This document shows, in pieces, positions 1-5,421 of a DNA stretch of 5,421 bases. Location: positions 1 to 5,421 of the forward strand of contig JAUYSF010000121.1 in the NCBI GenBank assembly GCA_030696435.1, read 5' to 3'. The notes below the pieces were generated by a model that was not told where the DNA came from, did no database searches, and worked only from the letters and a program-made list of their open reading frames with translations. A program made the translations under genes and the position numbers. Position 1 is the first letter of the stretch; every line of letters begins with the position of its first letter. Source of the stretch: Desulfoprunum sp. Its GTDB lineage: Bacteria > Desulfobacterota > Desulfobulbia > Desulfobulbales > Desulfocapsaceae.

Positions 1-112
1 GGATTTTTTTTTCAGTGGTGATCACACCGGGTGTATGACTGATGATGCGATCCACCCAAAGGAACGGTGGTCGGTGGGGGATGCGTGAGGTGACAGCCTC
101 ATCGGGTTGCAT
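1..112 (-). CDS. FabZ-type 3-hydroxyacyl-ACP dehydratase, N-terminal fragment (cut by window edge)
   Basis: Only the first 37 codons lie in the window. The reading frame starts at ATG 112-110, two bases after the fabG stop (TAA 117-115), with a GGTGGA Shine-Dalgarno-like site eight bases upstream. Residues 11-23 read IPHRPPFLWVDRI, the conserved opening strand of FabZ/FabA-like hot-dog dehydratases (compare the PHRxPFLxVDR pattern of E. coli FabZ), followed by PGV at 28-30 and an EKK at 34-36. The family removes water from 3-hydroxyacyl-ACP to give enoyl-ACP. The catalytic His and the acidic residue lie beyond the window, so activity cannot be judged. Its place directly behind a ketoreductase in the same operon fits the next step of the cycle. 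A run of nine A bases falls in codons 34-37. The ATG at 102 opens a different frame that stops after 26 codons and is not used. Family assignment is good; whether FabZ, FabA or a specialised dehydratase is open. Confidence 0.82.
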   Translation of the reverse strand, partial: MQPDEAVTSRIPHRPPFLWVDRIISHTPGVITTEKKI

Positions 113-114
113 TA

Positions 115-864
115 TTAGAGTCCACCATTAATATCAAGAACTGCGCCGGTTATGTACGAGGCATTTCGCCCGGCGATAAAAAGTACAGCCTCTGCAACCT
201 CTTCCGGTGTGCCGAATCTGCGCATGGGCACCATACTTTTATAGTTCTCAATCTGGTCCTTGCTCAGACCGTGGAGAAAATCCGTTTCAATGAATCCCGG
301 AGAAATACAATTCACGGTGATTTTTCTTTTGGCTATCTCCTTGGCTAGAGATCTGGTCATGCCGATTTGTCCGGCCTTGGAAGCGGCGTAATTTGCTTGG
401 CCTGCAAAACCGAGATGAGAAACCGGTGAGGTGATATTGATAATACGGCCGTATTTTTTTTTCATCATCAGTAGGACCGCCTGTTTGGCCATCAGAAAAC
501 TGCCCGTAAGATTGATATCCAGCACACTTTGCCAGTCACTGCTGTGCATCATGGCAACAAAGGCGTCTTTTCGCACTCCGGCGTTGTTGATGAGCACATC
601 GATTGATGAAAATCGTTGTTCAATCTCTTCATAGAAGGCAACGACCTGTTCTTCTTTGGAGATGTCGCATTGGAAGAGGTGAAACGATTTTTGATAATCG
701 TGGCATTCTTCCTTAAACTGTTCAGCTGCCTGTCGGTTATTGTGATAGATACCAACTACTGTTGCACCCTGCTTGAGAAATGCCAGGGTGATGGCGCGAC
801 CTATTCCCCTGGTGGCCCCGGTGACGATGACGATCTGATCGAGAAAACTCTGCATAGTGTTCAT
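115..864 (-). CDS. fabG: 3-ketoacyl-ACP reductase, FabG-type SDR
   Basis: A 249-residue classical short-chain dehydrogenase/reductase, the usual FabG length. The family uses NADPH to reduce 3-ketoacyl-ACP to 3-hydroxyacyl-ACP in the cytoplasm. Visible landmarks in order: cofactor motif TGATRGIG at 15-22, acidic strand end CDI at 66-68, structural NNAG at 93-96, catalytic Asn118 (in DINLTG), Ser146, Tyr159 and Lys163 (in [10 protein letters not shown]), then SPGFIETD at 188-195 and the C-terminal GAVLDINGG. The full Asn-Ser-Tyr-Lys tetrad is present with the normal 13-residue Ser-Tyr spacing. ATG 864 overlaps the stop of the preceding flavoenzyme (ATGA), pointing to coupled translation; Met4 (ATG 855) is a possible alternative that would better match the short E. 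coli N-terminus. It is probably a pathway-dedicated paralogue rather than the housekeeping copy, because it sits with flavoenzymes instead of fabH/fabD. Codons 135-137 form a nine-A run. Confidence 0.92.
   Translation of the reverse strand: MNTMQSFLDQIVIVTGATRGIGRAITLAFLKQGATVVGIYHNNRQAAEQFKEECHDYQKSFHLFQCDISKEEQVVAFYEEIEQRFSSIDVLINNAGVRKDAFVAMMHSSDWQSVLDINLTGSFLMAKQAVLLMMKKKYGRIINITSPVSHLGFAGQANYAASKAGQIGMTRSLAKEIAKRKITVNCISPGFIETDFLHGLSKDQIENYKSMVPMRRFGTPEEVAEAVLFIAGRNASYITGAVLDINGGL
121..126 (-). promoter_or_regulatory. Shine-Dalgarno-like site of the dehydratase gene
   Basis: GGTGGA on the minus strand, lying inside the last codons of fabG and eight bases before ATG 112. It decides between the true dehydratase start at 112 and the out-of-frame ATG at 102. 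Confidence 0.55.
861..864 (-). promoter_or_regulatory. ATGA stop-start overlap (translational coupling site)
   Basis: The TGA stop of oxidoreductase 2 (863-861) overlaps the ATG of fabG (864-862). No strong Shine-Dalgarno site precedes this ATG, so fabG is probably translated by ribosomes finishing the upstream gene. The overlap is seen directly; coupling is inferred from the well-known behaviour of such junctions. Confidence 0.6.
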
Positions 865-2273
865 CCGTTGAGATTGCGTAGATATCCGTCCACGTCGTTT
901 GAAACAATAACCCCGTAGTTAATAGCTCCAAGCCAGCCCGACATAATGATTCCTACTGAGCCGACATGGAACAGACCGCCAACTTCTTTGAAAATGGATC
1001 GGGAGATATCAAGCCCCTCAAATTTTGTGCCAAAGGAGGTGCCGCAGGTATGGAGAGTATAGTGATTGAAGGTGCGGGGAGTGGCGGCTTCCACCCAGTC
1101 AATCTTTTTTTGTATTCCGGGCAGATAGCGGTCAAGATCGATGAGTGTGCGGGCTATGAGGAGCTCTTTTTCCTGGTTATAATGCTCTTCGCTCAGTCTG
1201 GTCCAGTCTTCGAAGCGGCTGTTCATCGAGGCGACAATGGTGTATCGGTCATGCCCCGGTCGGGTCTTGGGGTAGTAGAGGGAAAATGTTTTGGATTTGG
1301 TATGTTGATCAAGGAGTTCCTGTGAGTCAAATTCAGGGGCAGTCGAGGTGAAGAGCAGGTCGCCGATATCAGGAATAGTCTCTTGTTCTTTGATCCCTAT
1401 ATAGACCTGACAGCTTGAATTATTAACGCGGATAGCTGCTGCCTTTTCGAGAAATTCTTCTGAAAAAGCTCTATGGTCGGTGAGATTGTCGATGGTGTTG
1501 GTAATCCCGCTATTTGAGACCACGGCCTTGGCCTCTATGGTCCTGCCATTGACTTCAACTCCTCTCACTCTGCCTTTTTCAACGATGATCCTCTCTACTT
1601 TTGATCGGGTGCAGATGGTCACCCCGTTTTTTTCGAGTTCATCAGACATCAGACCGATGAGTTTGTCGGTTCCACCTTCGAAGGTGAATACGCCGCGGTT
1701 CATAAAGTTTGAAAAAACAATGCCGTAGGTGATAGCCGGATCATCGAGTGTCGAGCCATTGGCATAGGTAATCGGTTCCATGAGTAGCCGGTGCACGTCG
1801 GAACGCCCCGGAAAAAATTGTTCAAACAACTCACGGGTGGTCATCGATTGATCATCATAAAAATTCATCGCTGCGACAGTCGCAAAGAATGTATCAATGG
1901 TTGCCTGGGGGATATGAAAATGATTGTGCAGTATGGATGTGAAATCCTGTCTGTCAAAAGTGGTTTCCAGGGAAAACTGAGGGTTGTCGAAGACGATTTT
2001 TTTGAGCTGCACGATGGAGTGCATGATAGCCTTGTTCCAGTATTTCTTGCAGGTTTTCACCATACCATAGGGAAAGCCGTGCAGAGAAACATCGAAGATA
2101 TGTCCGCGACGTTTGAACCAGGTTGCCAGTCCTCCGAGCTTATGATGGTATTCAAGAAGGAGAACCTTGTGCCCGCAGTAGGCCAAGCGGTTGGCAGAGG
2201 TCATACCTCCGAGACCTGAGCCGATGACTATGACGTCATAGGAATCGGCTGCTTGAGAAAAGGGAACTGGCAT
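861..2273 (-). CDS. FAD-dependent oxidoreductase 2, CrtI/CrtISO/RetSat superfamily (phytoene-desaturase-like)
   Basis: A 470-residue flavoprotein, about normal length for carotenoid desaturase/isomerase and retinol-saturase relatives. After a short N-terminal lead, residues 13-23 carry the Rossmann motif [11 protein letters not shown], followed by the ribose-binding acid Glu41 and GG at 47-48. The middle (166-230) aligns by eye with the neighbouring oxidoreductase: P-x-x-Y near 167-170, GSTLDD at 173-178, EGGTDKL at 199-205, VERI at 226-229. The C-terminal FAD segment at 432-449 reads [18 protein letters not shown], clearly divergent from the neighbour's. The superfamily desaturates, isomerises or saturates polyenes; which applies here cannot be read from sequence. 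ATG 2273 is the only usual start codon between the in-frame upstream stop (TGA 2321-2319) and the FAD fold, yet it has no obvious Shine-Dalgarno site. The gene follows its paralogue by 45 bases and overlaps fabG by four. I infer action on an acyl-ACP polyene or its product rather than on a carotenoid. Confidence 0.85.
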   Translation of the reverse strand: MPVPFSQAADSYDVIVIGSGLGGMTSANRLAYCGHKVLLLEYHHKLGGLATWFKRRGHIFDVSLHGFPYGMVKTCKKYWNKAIMHSIVQLKKIVFDNPQFSLETTFDRQDFTSILHNHFHIPQATIDTFFATVAAMNFYDDQSMTTRELFEQFFPGRSDVHRLLMEPITYANGSTLDDPAITYGIVFSNFMNRGVFTFEGGTDKLIGLMSDELEKNGVTICTRSKVERIIVEKGRVRGVEVNGRTIEAKAVVSNSGITNTIDNLTDHRAFSEEFLEKAAAIRVNNSSCQVYIGIKEQETIPDIGDLLFTSTAPEFDSQELLDQHTKSKTFSLYYPKTRPGHDRYTIVASMNSRFEDWTRLSEEHYNQEKELLIARTLIDLDRYLPGIQKKIDWVEAATPRTFNHYTLHTCGTSFGTKFEGLDISRSIFKEVGGLFHVGSVGIIMSGWLGAINYGVIVSNDVDGYLRNLNG

Positions 2274-2318
2274 AAATTCGTTTAAGTTGCAGAAAGAATG
2301 AGTGTTGAAAAGGGAATA

Positions 2319-3704
2319 TCAGAATCTGGAGAGGATATGCTGGTTGACCATCGATACGCCACTCAGCATAGAACCGATAATTCCCATGAAGCCCTGGTCC
2401 GTCCCTGCCAGAAAGAGATTGGTGTAGCCGATATTACCGTCCTTGATTTTCTGGGGGCTTCCATAGATTGCGCCTTCTTTTTTAGCAGTGAAGCGCTCGA
2501 TTGTCAACGGGGTGAAGGTGTCCTGGTAGACAATATCCGAGCCGAACTTCCCTATGATTTTCTCAAGGACATCTTTGGACCTTCCGGCTGTTTCGATTTT
2601 TTGGACCATATACCTTTCTCTGTCGGTTTCGAGGTTCTTCCATCCGGCATAATTGGCTAGATGGGTCGAGCGAACTTCGATGTATTCTTGTGTTTGCAGA
2701 CCCTCAAAATTAAAGGGCAGGCAGATTACACCACTGCGAAAATCGACGAGATCAGACGGGGATTTGTAATGAAATTTCCGGCCGGAATTATAAAAGAGGA
2801 TGGTCCGATCCGGCGGTAGGATGTGGCGTCGTTTGCCTGGAAGTTGGAAAATCGACTCGACAAAAGCCAGTCTGGCGGTTTTCTGATCAGGTTGTGGTTC
2901 CTGCAGGAGTGTCTGGGTTTCTGCAAGACCTGCGGTAGAAAGAAGGTTGTCGCATTCAATGACTTCGCCTGAGGACAAGACAACACCATGAACAATTTGA
3001 TTCTTATGGAGAATCTCCTTCACCTCTACCCCTGTTCGAAGATTGCCGCCAAGAGAATGATAATGATTCAGTAGAAGATCAAGGAAATCTTTGATCGTTC
3101 CCCCCGGCCTGAACATGCCTTCCTGAAAAATAGCCCTGAACATGATGGCGAATTGTGACAGATCCATGTCGTCTTCGATGCTTGAGCCGTAATACATCAA
3201 CGGACAGAGAAGCATATCTATCAGCAGTTGGTCGGGAAGGAGATTGTGGAGAAATTGTCTTGCTGAACAAAAAATGGTGGTCTTGAAAGGATTATAATCC
3301 TCGAGAAAGGTGACAAGTTTGGCAAAACCATCGGTAGAATGAGGGAATTTACCAACAATCTCATCTCGTATTTGCTCAAAATTATTCGAAAAAACGAGAG
3401 ATTCACAGTCTTGAAACAGGATTTCACTCTGCAGTTGTTGGTGAAAATCGAGACGATCACGGCTGAGCTTGAGTTGTCTCAGCAGGCGGTTGAGCGGTGC
3501 CTTTTTATTGCCAGGCTCGGCATAATTGGTAATGGCATGCAAGCCGGTCTCAAAAAGCCGGTTGTTTCTGTAATAATAAGAGTTGAGCCCGCCAATGCGA
3601 GAATGTTTTTCCAGGATCAGGACGCCGGGGGCAAATCTGGCAAATCGGATGGCGGCGGCAAGTCCTGAGAGCCCGCCGCCAATAATGAGAAGAGGGACTT
3701 TCAC
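2319..3704 (-). CDS. FAD-dependent oxidoreductase 1, CrtI/CrtISO superfamily (phytoene-desaturase-like)
   Basis: A 461-residue flavoprotein of the COG1233-like phytoene dehydrogenase/carotenoid isomerase group. The FAD fold begins almost at the first residue: LLIIGGGLSGLAAA at 5-18, with Glu32 as the ribose-binding acid and GG at 38-39. Further landmarks are FETGLHAITN at 51-60, P-L-M-Y near 168-171, GSSIEDD at 173-179, a GGT at 201-203, and FTPLTIERFT with GAIYG in the C-terminal third. The FAD-binding tail AGTDQGFMG at 433-441 is a good family match. The start is GTG 3704: the preceding in-frame codons are GGT and the ACP stop TGA, so no earlier start exists and a later one would destroy the Rossmann strand. 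A GAGGT lies directly against the GTG, closer than a normal Shine-Dalgarno site, so re-initiation after the ACP stop is likely. Three bases separate it from the ACP gene, suggesting an acyl-ACP-linked substrate. Catalytic direction (desaturation, isomerisation or reduction) is undetermined. Confidence 0.86.
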   Translation of the reverse strand: MKVPLLIIGGGLSGLAAAIRFARFAPGVLILEKHSRIGGLNSYYYRNNRLFETGLHAITNYAEPGNKKAPLNRLLRQLKLSRDRLDFHQQLQSEILFQDCESLVFSNNFEQIRDEIVGKFPHSTDGFAKLVTFLEDYNPFKTTIFCSARQFLHNLLPDQLLIDMLLCPLMYYGSSIEDDMDLSQFAIMFRAIFQEGMFRPGGTIKDFLDLLLNHYHSLGGNLRTGVEVKEILHKNQIVHGVVLSSGEVIECDNLLSTAGLAETQTLLQEPQPDQKTARLAFVESIFQLPGKRRHILPPDRTILFYNSGRKFHYKSPSDLVDFRSGVICLPFNFEGLQTQEYIEVRSTHLANYAGWKNLETDRERYMVQKIETAGRSKDVLEKIIGKFGSDIVYQDTFTPLTIERFTAKKEGAIYGSPQKIKDGNIGYTNLFLAGTDQGFMGIIGSMLSGVSMVNQHILSRF

Positions 3705-3707
3705 ACC

Positions 3708-3959
3708 TCAGGCGTTTTTCAGAAGGGGTTCCAGGTAGTTTACACAGCTGTTGAGGGATGCCAAATGAGGGTAGTCTTCTTCAGGGATCTGCAATTGATG
3801 ACGCTTGCGGAGTTCCATAACGATATCGAGAAAATCCATGGAGTCGAGATCGAGCTGATCCCGCAGCGGTTGATCGGGCTGCAGTGTAGCAAAATCGGCT
3901 TCTTCGTCGATATCTTCAATAATCTCCAGGATAAGAGCTTTTATTTCTTCTCGCGTCAT
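3708..3959 (-). CDS. Acyl carrier protein
   Basis: An 83-residue acidic, mostly helical protein of normal ACP length. The phosphopantetheine attachment site is Ser40 in the motif DLDSMDFLDI (37-46), with Met replacing the Leu of the common DSL, a frequent variant. Helix I is seen at about 3-17 and the conserved P-L-R-D-Q-L-x-L approach at 31-38. The protein carries the growing acyl chain as a thioester after 4'-phosphopantetheinylation; no phosphopantetheinyl transferase is visible in the window. The ATG at 3959 is supported by a GGAG six bases upstream. The gene opens the tightly packed part of the operon: 163 bases after the synthase and three bases before oxidoreductase 1. It lies beside a ketosynthase but not among fabH/fabD, so I infer a pathway-specific carrier rather than the housekeeping AcpP. 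Confidence 0.93.
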   Translation of the reverse strand: MTREEIKALILEIIEDIDEEADFATLQPDQPLRDQLDLDSMDFLDIVMELRKRHQLQIPEEDYPHLASLNSCVNYLEPLLKNA

Positions 3960-4122
3960 GTGTGTCTCCAGGTAGAACGTGTAGAGTGACTCAATATATT
4001 AGATGGGTATGATCATGTATGCTGTTGCTAGCTGTACCCGTTACAAAACAAAGTCCTTTCTATAACATAACCGGCAGATCTTTTTCATGGGTTTTTTCAA
4101 GGTTTCTTTTCAGCGATACCTG
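3960..4122 (-). other. Spacer between the synthase and ACP genes
   Basis: A 163-base non-coding stretch, AT-rich, the longest gap in the operon. It contains an 8-base palindrome ATGATCAT (4009-4016), a TAATATATT stretch (3993-4001) and the ACP Shine-Dalgarno site. I see no good -35/-10 pair and no stem followed by a T-run. The only small reading frame (4088-4041, 15 residues) has no ribosome-binding site. Whether it holds an internal promoter or a processing site is unknown. Confidence 0.5.
3966..3969 (-). promoter_or_regulatory. Shine-Dalgarno site of the ACP gene
   Basis: GGAG on the minus strand, within CTGGAGACA, six bases before ATG 3959. It is the best ribosome-binding site in the cluster and fixes the ACP start. 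The flavoenzymes and the synthase lack comparable sites, which may mean the carrier protein is made at a higher rate; that last point is inference. Confidence 0.75.
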
Positions 4123-5364
4123 TCATTGGTCATATTTCTTAACAATAACGACTGAATTGATTCCTACCATGCCAAAGGAATTATTCAAAATAACTGAGAT
4201 TGATTCGGCCTCAACAGGTGTGTTGAGAACGAGATTGTCAAGCTTGCACTCGGGGTCGAGATTATGCACATTAATGGTCGGATGGACAAGATTATCGCTA
4301 AAAGCCGGAAGGTTGCCGGCAAGTTCCAGTACTCCGGCGGCTCCCATAGCATGGCCTATAATACTTTTCGTATTATTGACGTAGGTGGTGGTGGAATCAC
4401 TGAACACCTCCCTGATTGCCTTGCATTCCTCAATGTCCCCTTGTTTGGTCCCCGTGGCATGGGTGTTGATCAGATCAACATCAGTTGGTTGTATGTTGGC
4501 CCGCTTGAGAGCCAGATGCATGCATTCGGCCTGGCGCACACCGTAGGGCAGAACAAAGTCACGGGCGTCGGAATTCATCGCGTAACCGACAATTTCGCCA
4601 TAAATCCTGGCGTTACGGGCCAGTGCCTTATCCAGATATTCAATAACATAGACGCAGGCACCTTCCGAGACCACAATGCCGTTACGTGAGAGATCGAAAG
4701 GTCTGCAGGCCGTACGGGGATCATCAGCCTCTGCCAGGGCGCCCTGGGCTTTGAAGCTTGCAAAGATACCGAAGGAACCAGTCGACTCGGAGATGCCGCC
4801 GGCAAGTGCCATTTCCACCTCTCCAAGTCTGAGCATCTGCACGGCCTGGATGAGAGAGGCGTTGCCCGCGGCACATGCCGCGCCGATAGTATAATGAGGA
4901 CCGGTTATGCCAAGACTCATAGTAATTTCACCCGCCGGATTGTTGAGTACCGTGCGAGGATTGTGGTGGTGAGTCCAATAGTTTACATCATAGTTGTATT
5001 TGCTGATATTGTAGATCTCATTCTCGGTTTCGACCGTGCCATGTTCTGTGAGGCCGATATATACCCCGATCAATGAGGGATCATAGCTATTTGAAGCAAG
5101 GCCGGCATCGGCCAGGGCCTCGTGGGCGCAATAGACCCCCAGGCAACCCGCTCTGGTGCCGCGGTTGTTATCTTTCTTTTTTCGGTATTTGGTTTCAGGA
5201 AAAGTACAGATTCCAGCCGGGGCCTTGCCAAAGTAGCGAAGTTCAATTTCCTGTATGCCGCTGACACCATGAAGAAGATTATGGCGGAAATCAGAAAGAT
5301 TATCGGCATTGGGCGCGGCGAGTCCTACACCTGTAATGACTATTCTGCGAGAATGGTTATCCAT
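4123..5364 (-). CDS. fabF: Beta-ketoacyl-ACP synthase, FabF (KAS II)-like
   Basis: A 413-residue thiolase-fold condensing enzyme, matching the FabF length of about 412. It joins a malonyl-ACP unit to an acyl-ACP with loss of CO2, extending the chain by two carbons. All four key residues are present: Cys164 in GAACAAG (161-167), His302 in NTHATGTKQGD (300-310), Lys333 in NNTKSIIGHAMGAAG and His338 in the same stretch. The fold opens with RRIVITGVGLAAP at 6-18. The C-terminal gatekeeper loop is unusual: NNSFGMVGIN (394-403), where E. coli FabF has SFGFGGTN. Residues 118-135 form an aromatic and His-rich stretch including three consecutive His. ATG 5364 is preferred because it places the first strand as in the family; a GTG at 5403 in the same frame would add 13 unlikely residues, and an in-frame TAA lies at 5421-5419. 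No strong Shine-Dalgarno site precedes ATG 5364. First gene of the visible operon and separated from the ACP gene by 163 bases. Confidence 0.9.
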   Translation of the reverse strand: MDNHSRRIVITGVGLAAPNADNLSDFRHNLLHGVSGIQEIELRYFGKAPAGICTFPETKYRKKKDNNRGTRAGCLGVYCAHEALADAGLASNSYDPSLIGVYIGLTEHGTVETENEIYNISKYNYDVNYWTHHHNPRTVLNNPAGEITMSLGITGPHYTIGAACAAGNASLIQAVQMLRLGEVEMALAGGISESTGSFGIFASFKAQGALAEADDPRTACRPFDLSRNGIVVSEGACVYVIEYLDKALARNARIYGEIVGYAMNSDARDFVLPYGVRQAECMHLALKRANIQPTDVDLINTHATGTKQGDIEECKAIREVFSDSTTTYVNNTKSIIGHAMGAAGVLELAGNLPAFSDNLVHPTINVHNLDPECKLDNLVLNTPVEAESISVILNNSFGMVGINSVVIVKKYDQ

Positions 5365-5371
5365 GGGTCTT

Positions 5372-5391
5372 AAAAAACACAGTGAGTGTGT
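5372..5391 (-). terminator. Weak hairpin with T-run upstream of the synthase start
   Basis: On the minus strand, ACACA (5391-5387) can pair with TGTGT (5381-5377) around a 5-base loop, and a run of T follows (5377-5372). The stem is only five pairs and AT-leaning, so as an intrinsic terminator it would be weak. It lies between an in-frame TAA at 5421-5419 and ATG 5364, so it could mark the end of an upstream transcript or a leader structure. It may also be chance. Confidence 0.2.
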
Positions 5392-5421
5392 GATTGAGAG
5401 CACGAAGCTCTTGCGTCTTTA

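Noticed and set aside
966..1325. Long plus-strand reading frames opposite the flavoenzyme and synthase genes (for example 966-1325, 1791-2219, 4264-4689)
   Set aside because: They lie wholly antisense to well-supported genes, show no family motifs and have compositions typical of shadow frames.
2319..2321. In-frame TGA between the two flavoenzymes read as selenocysteine or a broken single gene
   Set aside because: Each side is a complete flavoprotein with its own Rossmann motif and C-terminal FAD segment, so the TGA is an ordinary stop.
861..3704. A carotenoid biosynthesis locus
   Set aside because: The two flavoenzymes are CrtI-like, but no phytoene synthase or prenyl transferase is seen and all other genes are acyl-ACP enzymes, so an acyl substrate is more likely.
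4041..4088. A 15-residue reading frame (minus strand) in the synthase-ACP spacer
   Set aside because: No Shine-Dalgarno site, very short, and no recognisable motif; expected by chance in AT-rich spacer.
3960..4122. A sigma-70-type promoter for the ACP gene
   Set aside because: Candidate -10 boxes (TAATAT, TATATT) have no partner resembling TTGACA at 16-18 bases, and the TTGTAA hexamer has no acceptable -10 downstream.
115..5364. Housekeeping fatty-acid synthesis cluster (fabH-fabD-fabG-acpP-fabF)
   Set aside because: Gene order differs (synthase, ACP, two flavoenzymes, reductase, dehydratase), and neither fabH nor fabD is present between these genes.
5365..5403. Upstream GTG start adding 13 residues to the synthase
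   Set aside because: The extra residues do not resemble any FabF N-terminus, the GTG has no good ribosome-binding site, and ATG 5364 places the first beta strand as in the family.

Overview
The window holds one compact, single-strand (minus) gene cluster for a dedicated type II fatty-acid/polyketide-like pathway combined with two carotenoid-desaturase-type flavoenzymes. Read in the direction of transcription, from the right end to the left, the order is: FabF-type beta-ketoacyl-ACP synthase (5364-4123), a 163-nt spacer, free-standing acyl carrier protein (3959-3708), CrtI/CrtISO/RetSat-superfamily FAD oxidoreductase 1 (3704-2319), a second, divergent oxidoreductase of the same superfamily (2273-861), FabG-type 3-ketoacyl-ACP reductase (864-115), and the first 37 codons of a FabZ-type 3-hydroxyacyl-ACP dehydratase (112-1, cut by the window edge). 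The dehydratase start falls in the left-hand 114 bases.

Layout and expression: from the ACP onward the genes are packed tightly. There are 3 nt between ACP and oxidoreductase 1, 45 nt between the two oxidoreductases, a 4-nt ATGA overlap into fabG, and 2 nt between fabG and the dehydratase. This is a clear operon with likely translational coupling. The 163-nt spacer after the synthase is the only sizeable gap. I found no convincing promoter or terminator in it. No tRNA, rRNA, CRISPR array, insertion sequence or large repeat is visible.

How the genes may work together: the synthase, ACP, reductase and dehydratase supply condensation, carrier, keto-reduction and dehydration. No enoyl-ACP reductase is visible here. 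Iterating such a set without enoyl reduction would leave double bonds and build a polyene chain on the dedicated ACP. The two flavoenzymes belong to a superfamily that desaturates, isomerises or saturates polyenes, so they are plausible tailoring enzymes acting on that chain. This part is inference. From memory, similar sets (FabF + ACP + paired CrtI-like enzymes + FabG + FabZ) were proposed as ladderane-lipid candidates in anammox planctomycetes, and a related cluster was noted in the sulfate reducer Desulfotalea. I could not check this here.

Organism: a Gram-negative-type bacterium of moderate GC (roughly half, by eye). Membership of the Desulfobulbales/Desulfobacterota is my best guess from the cluster type, not something the sequence proves.
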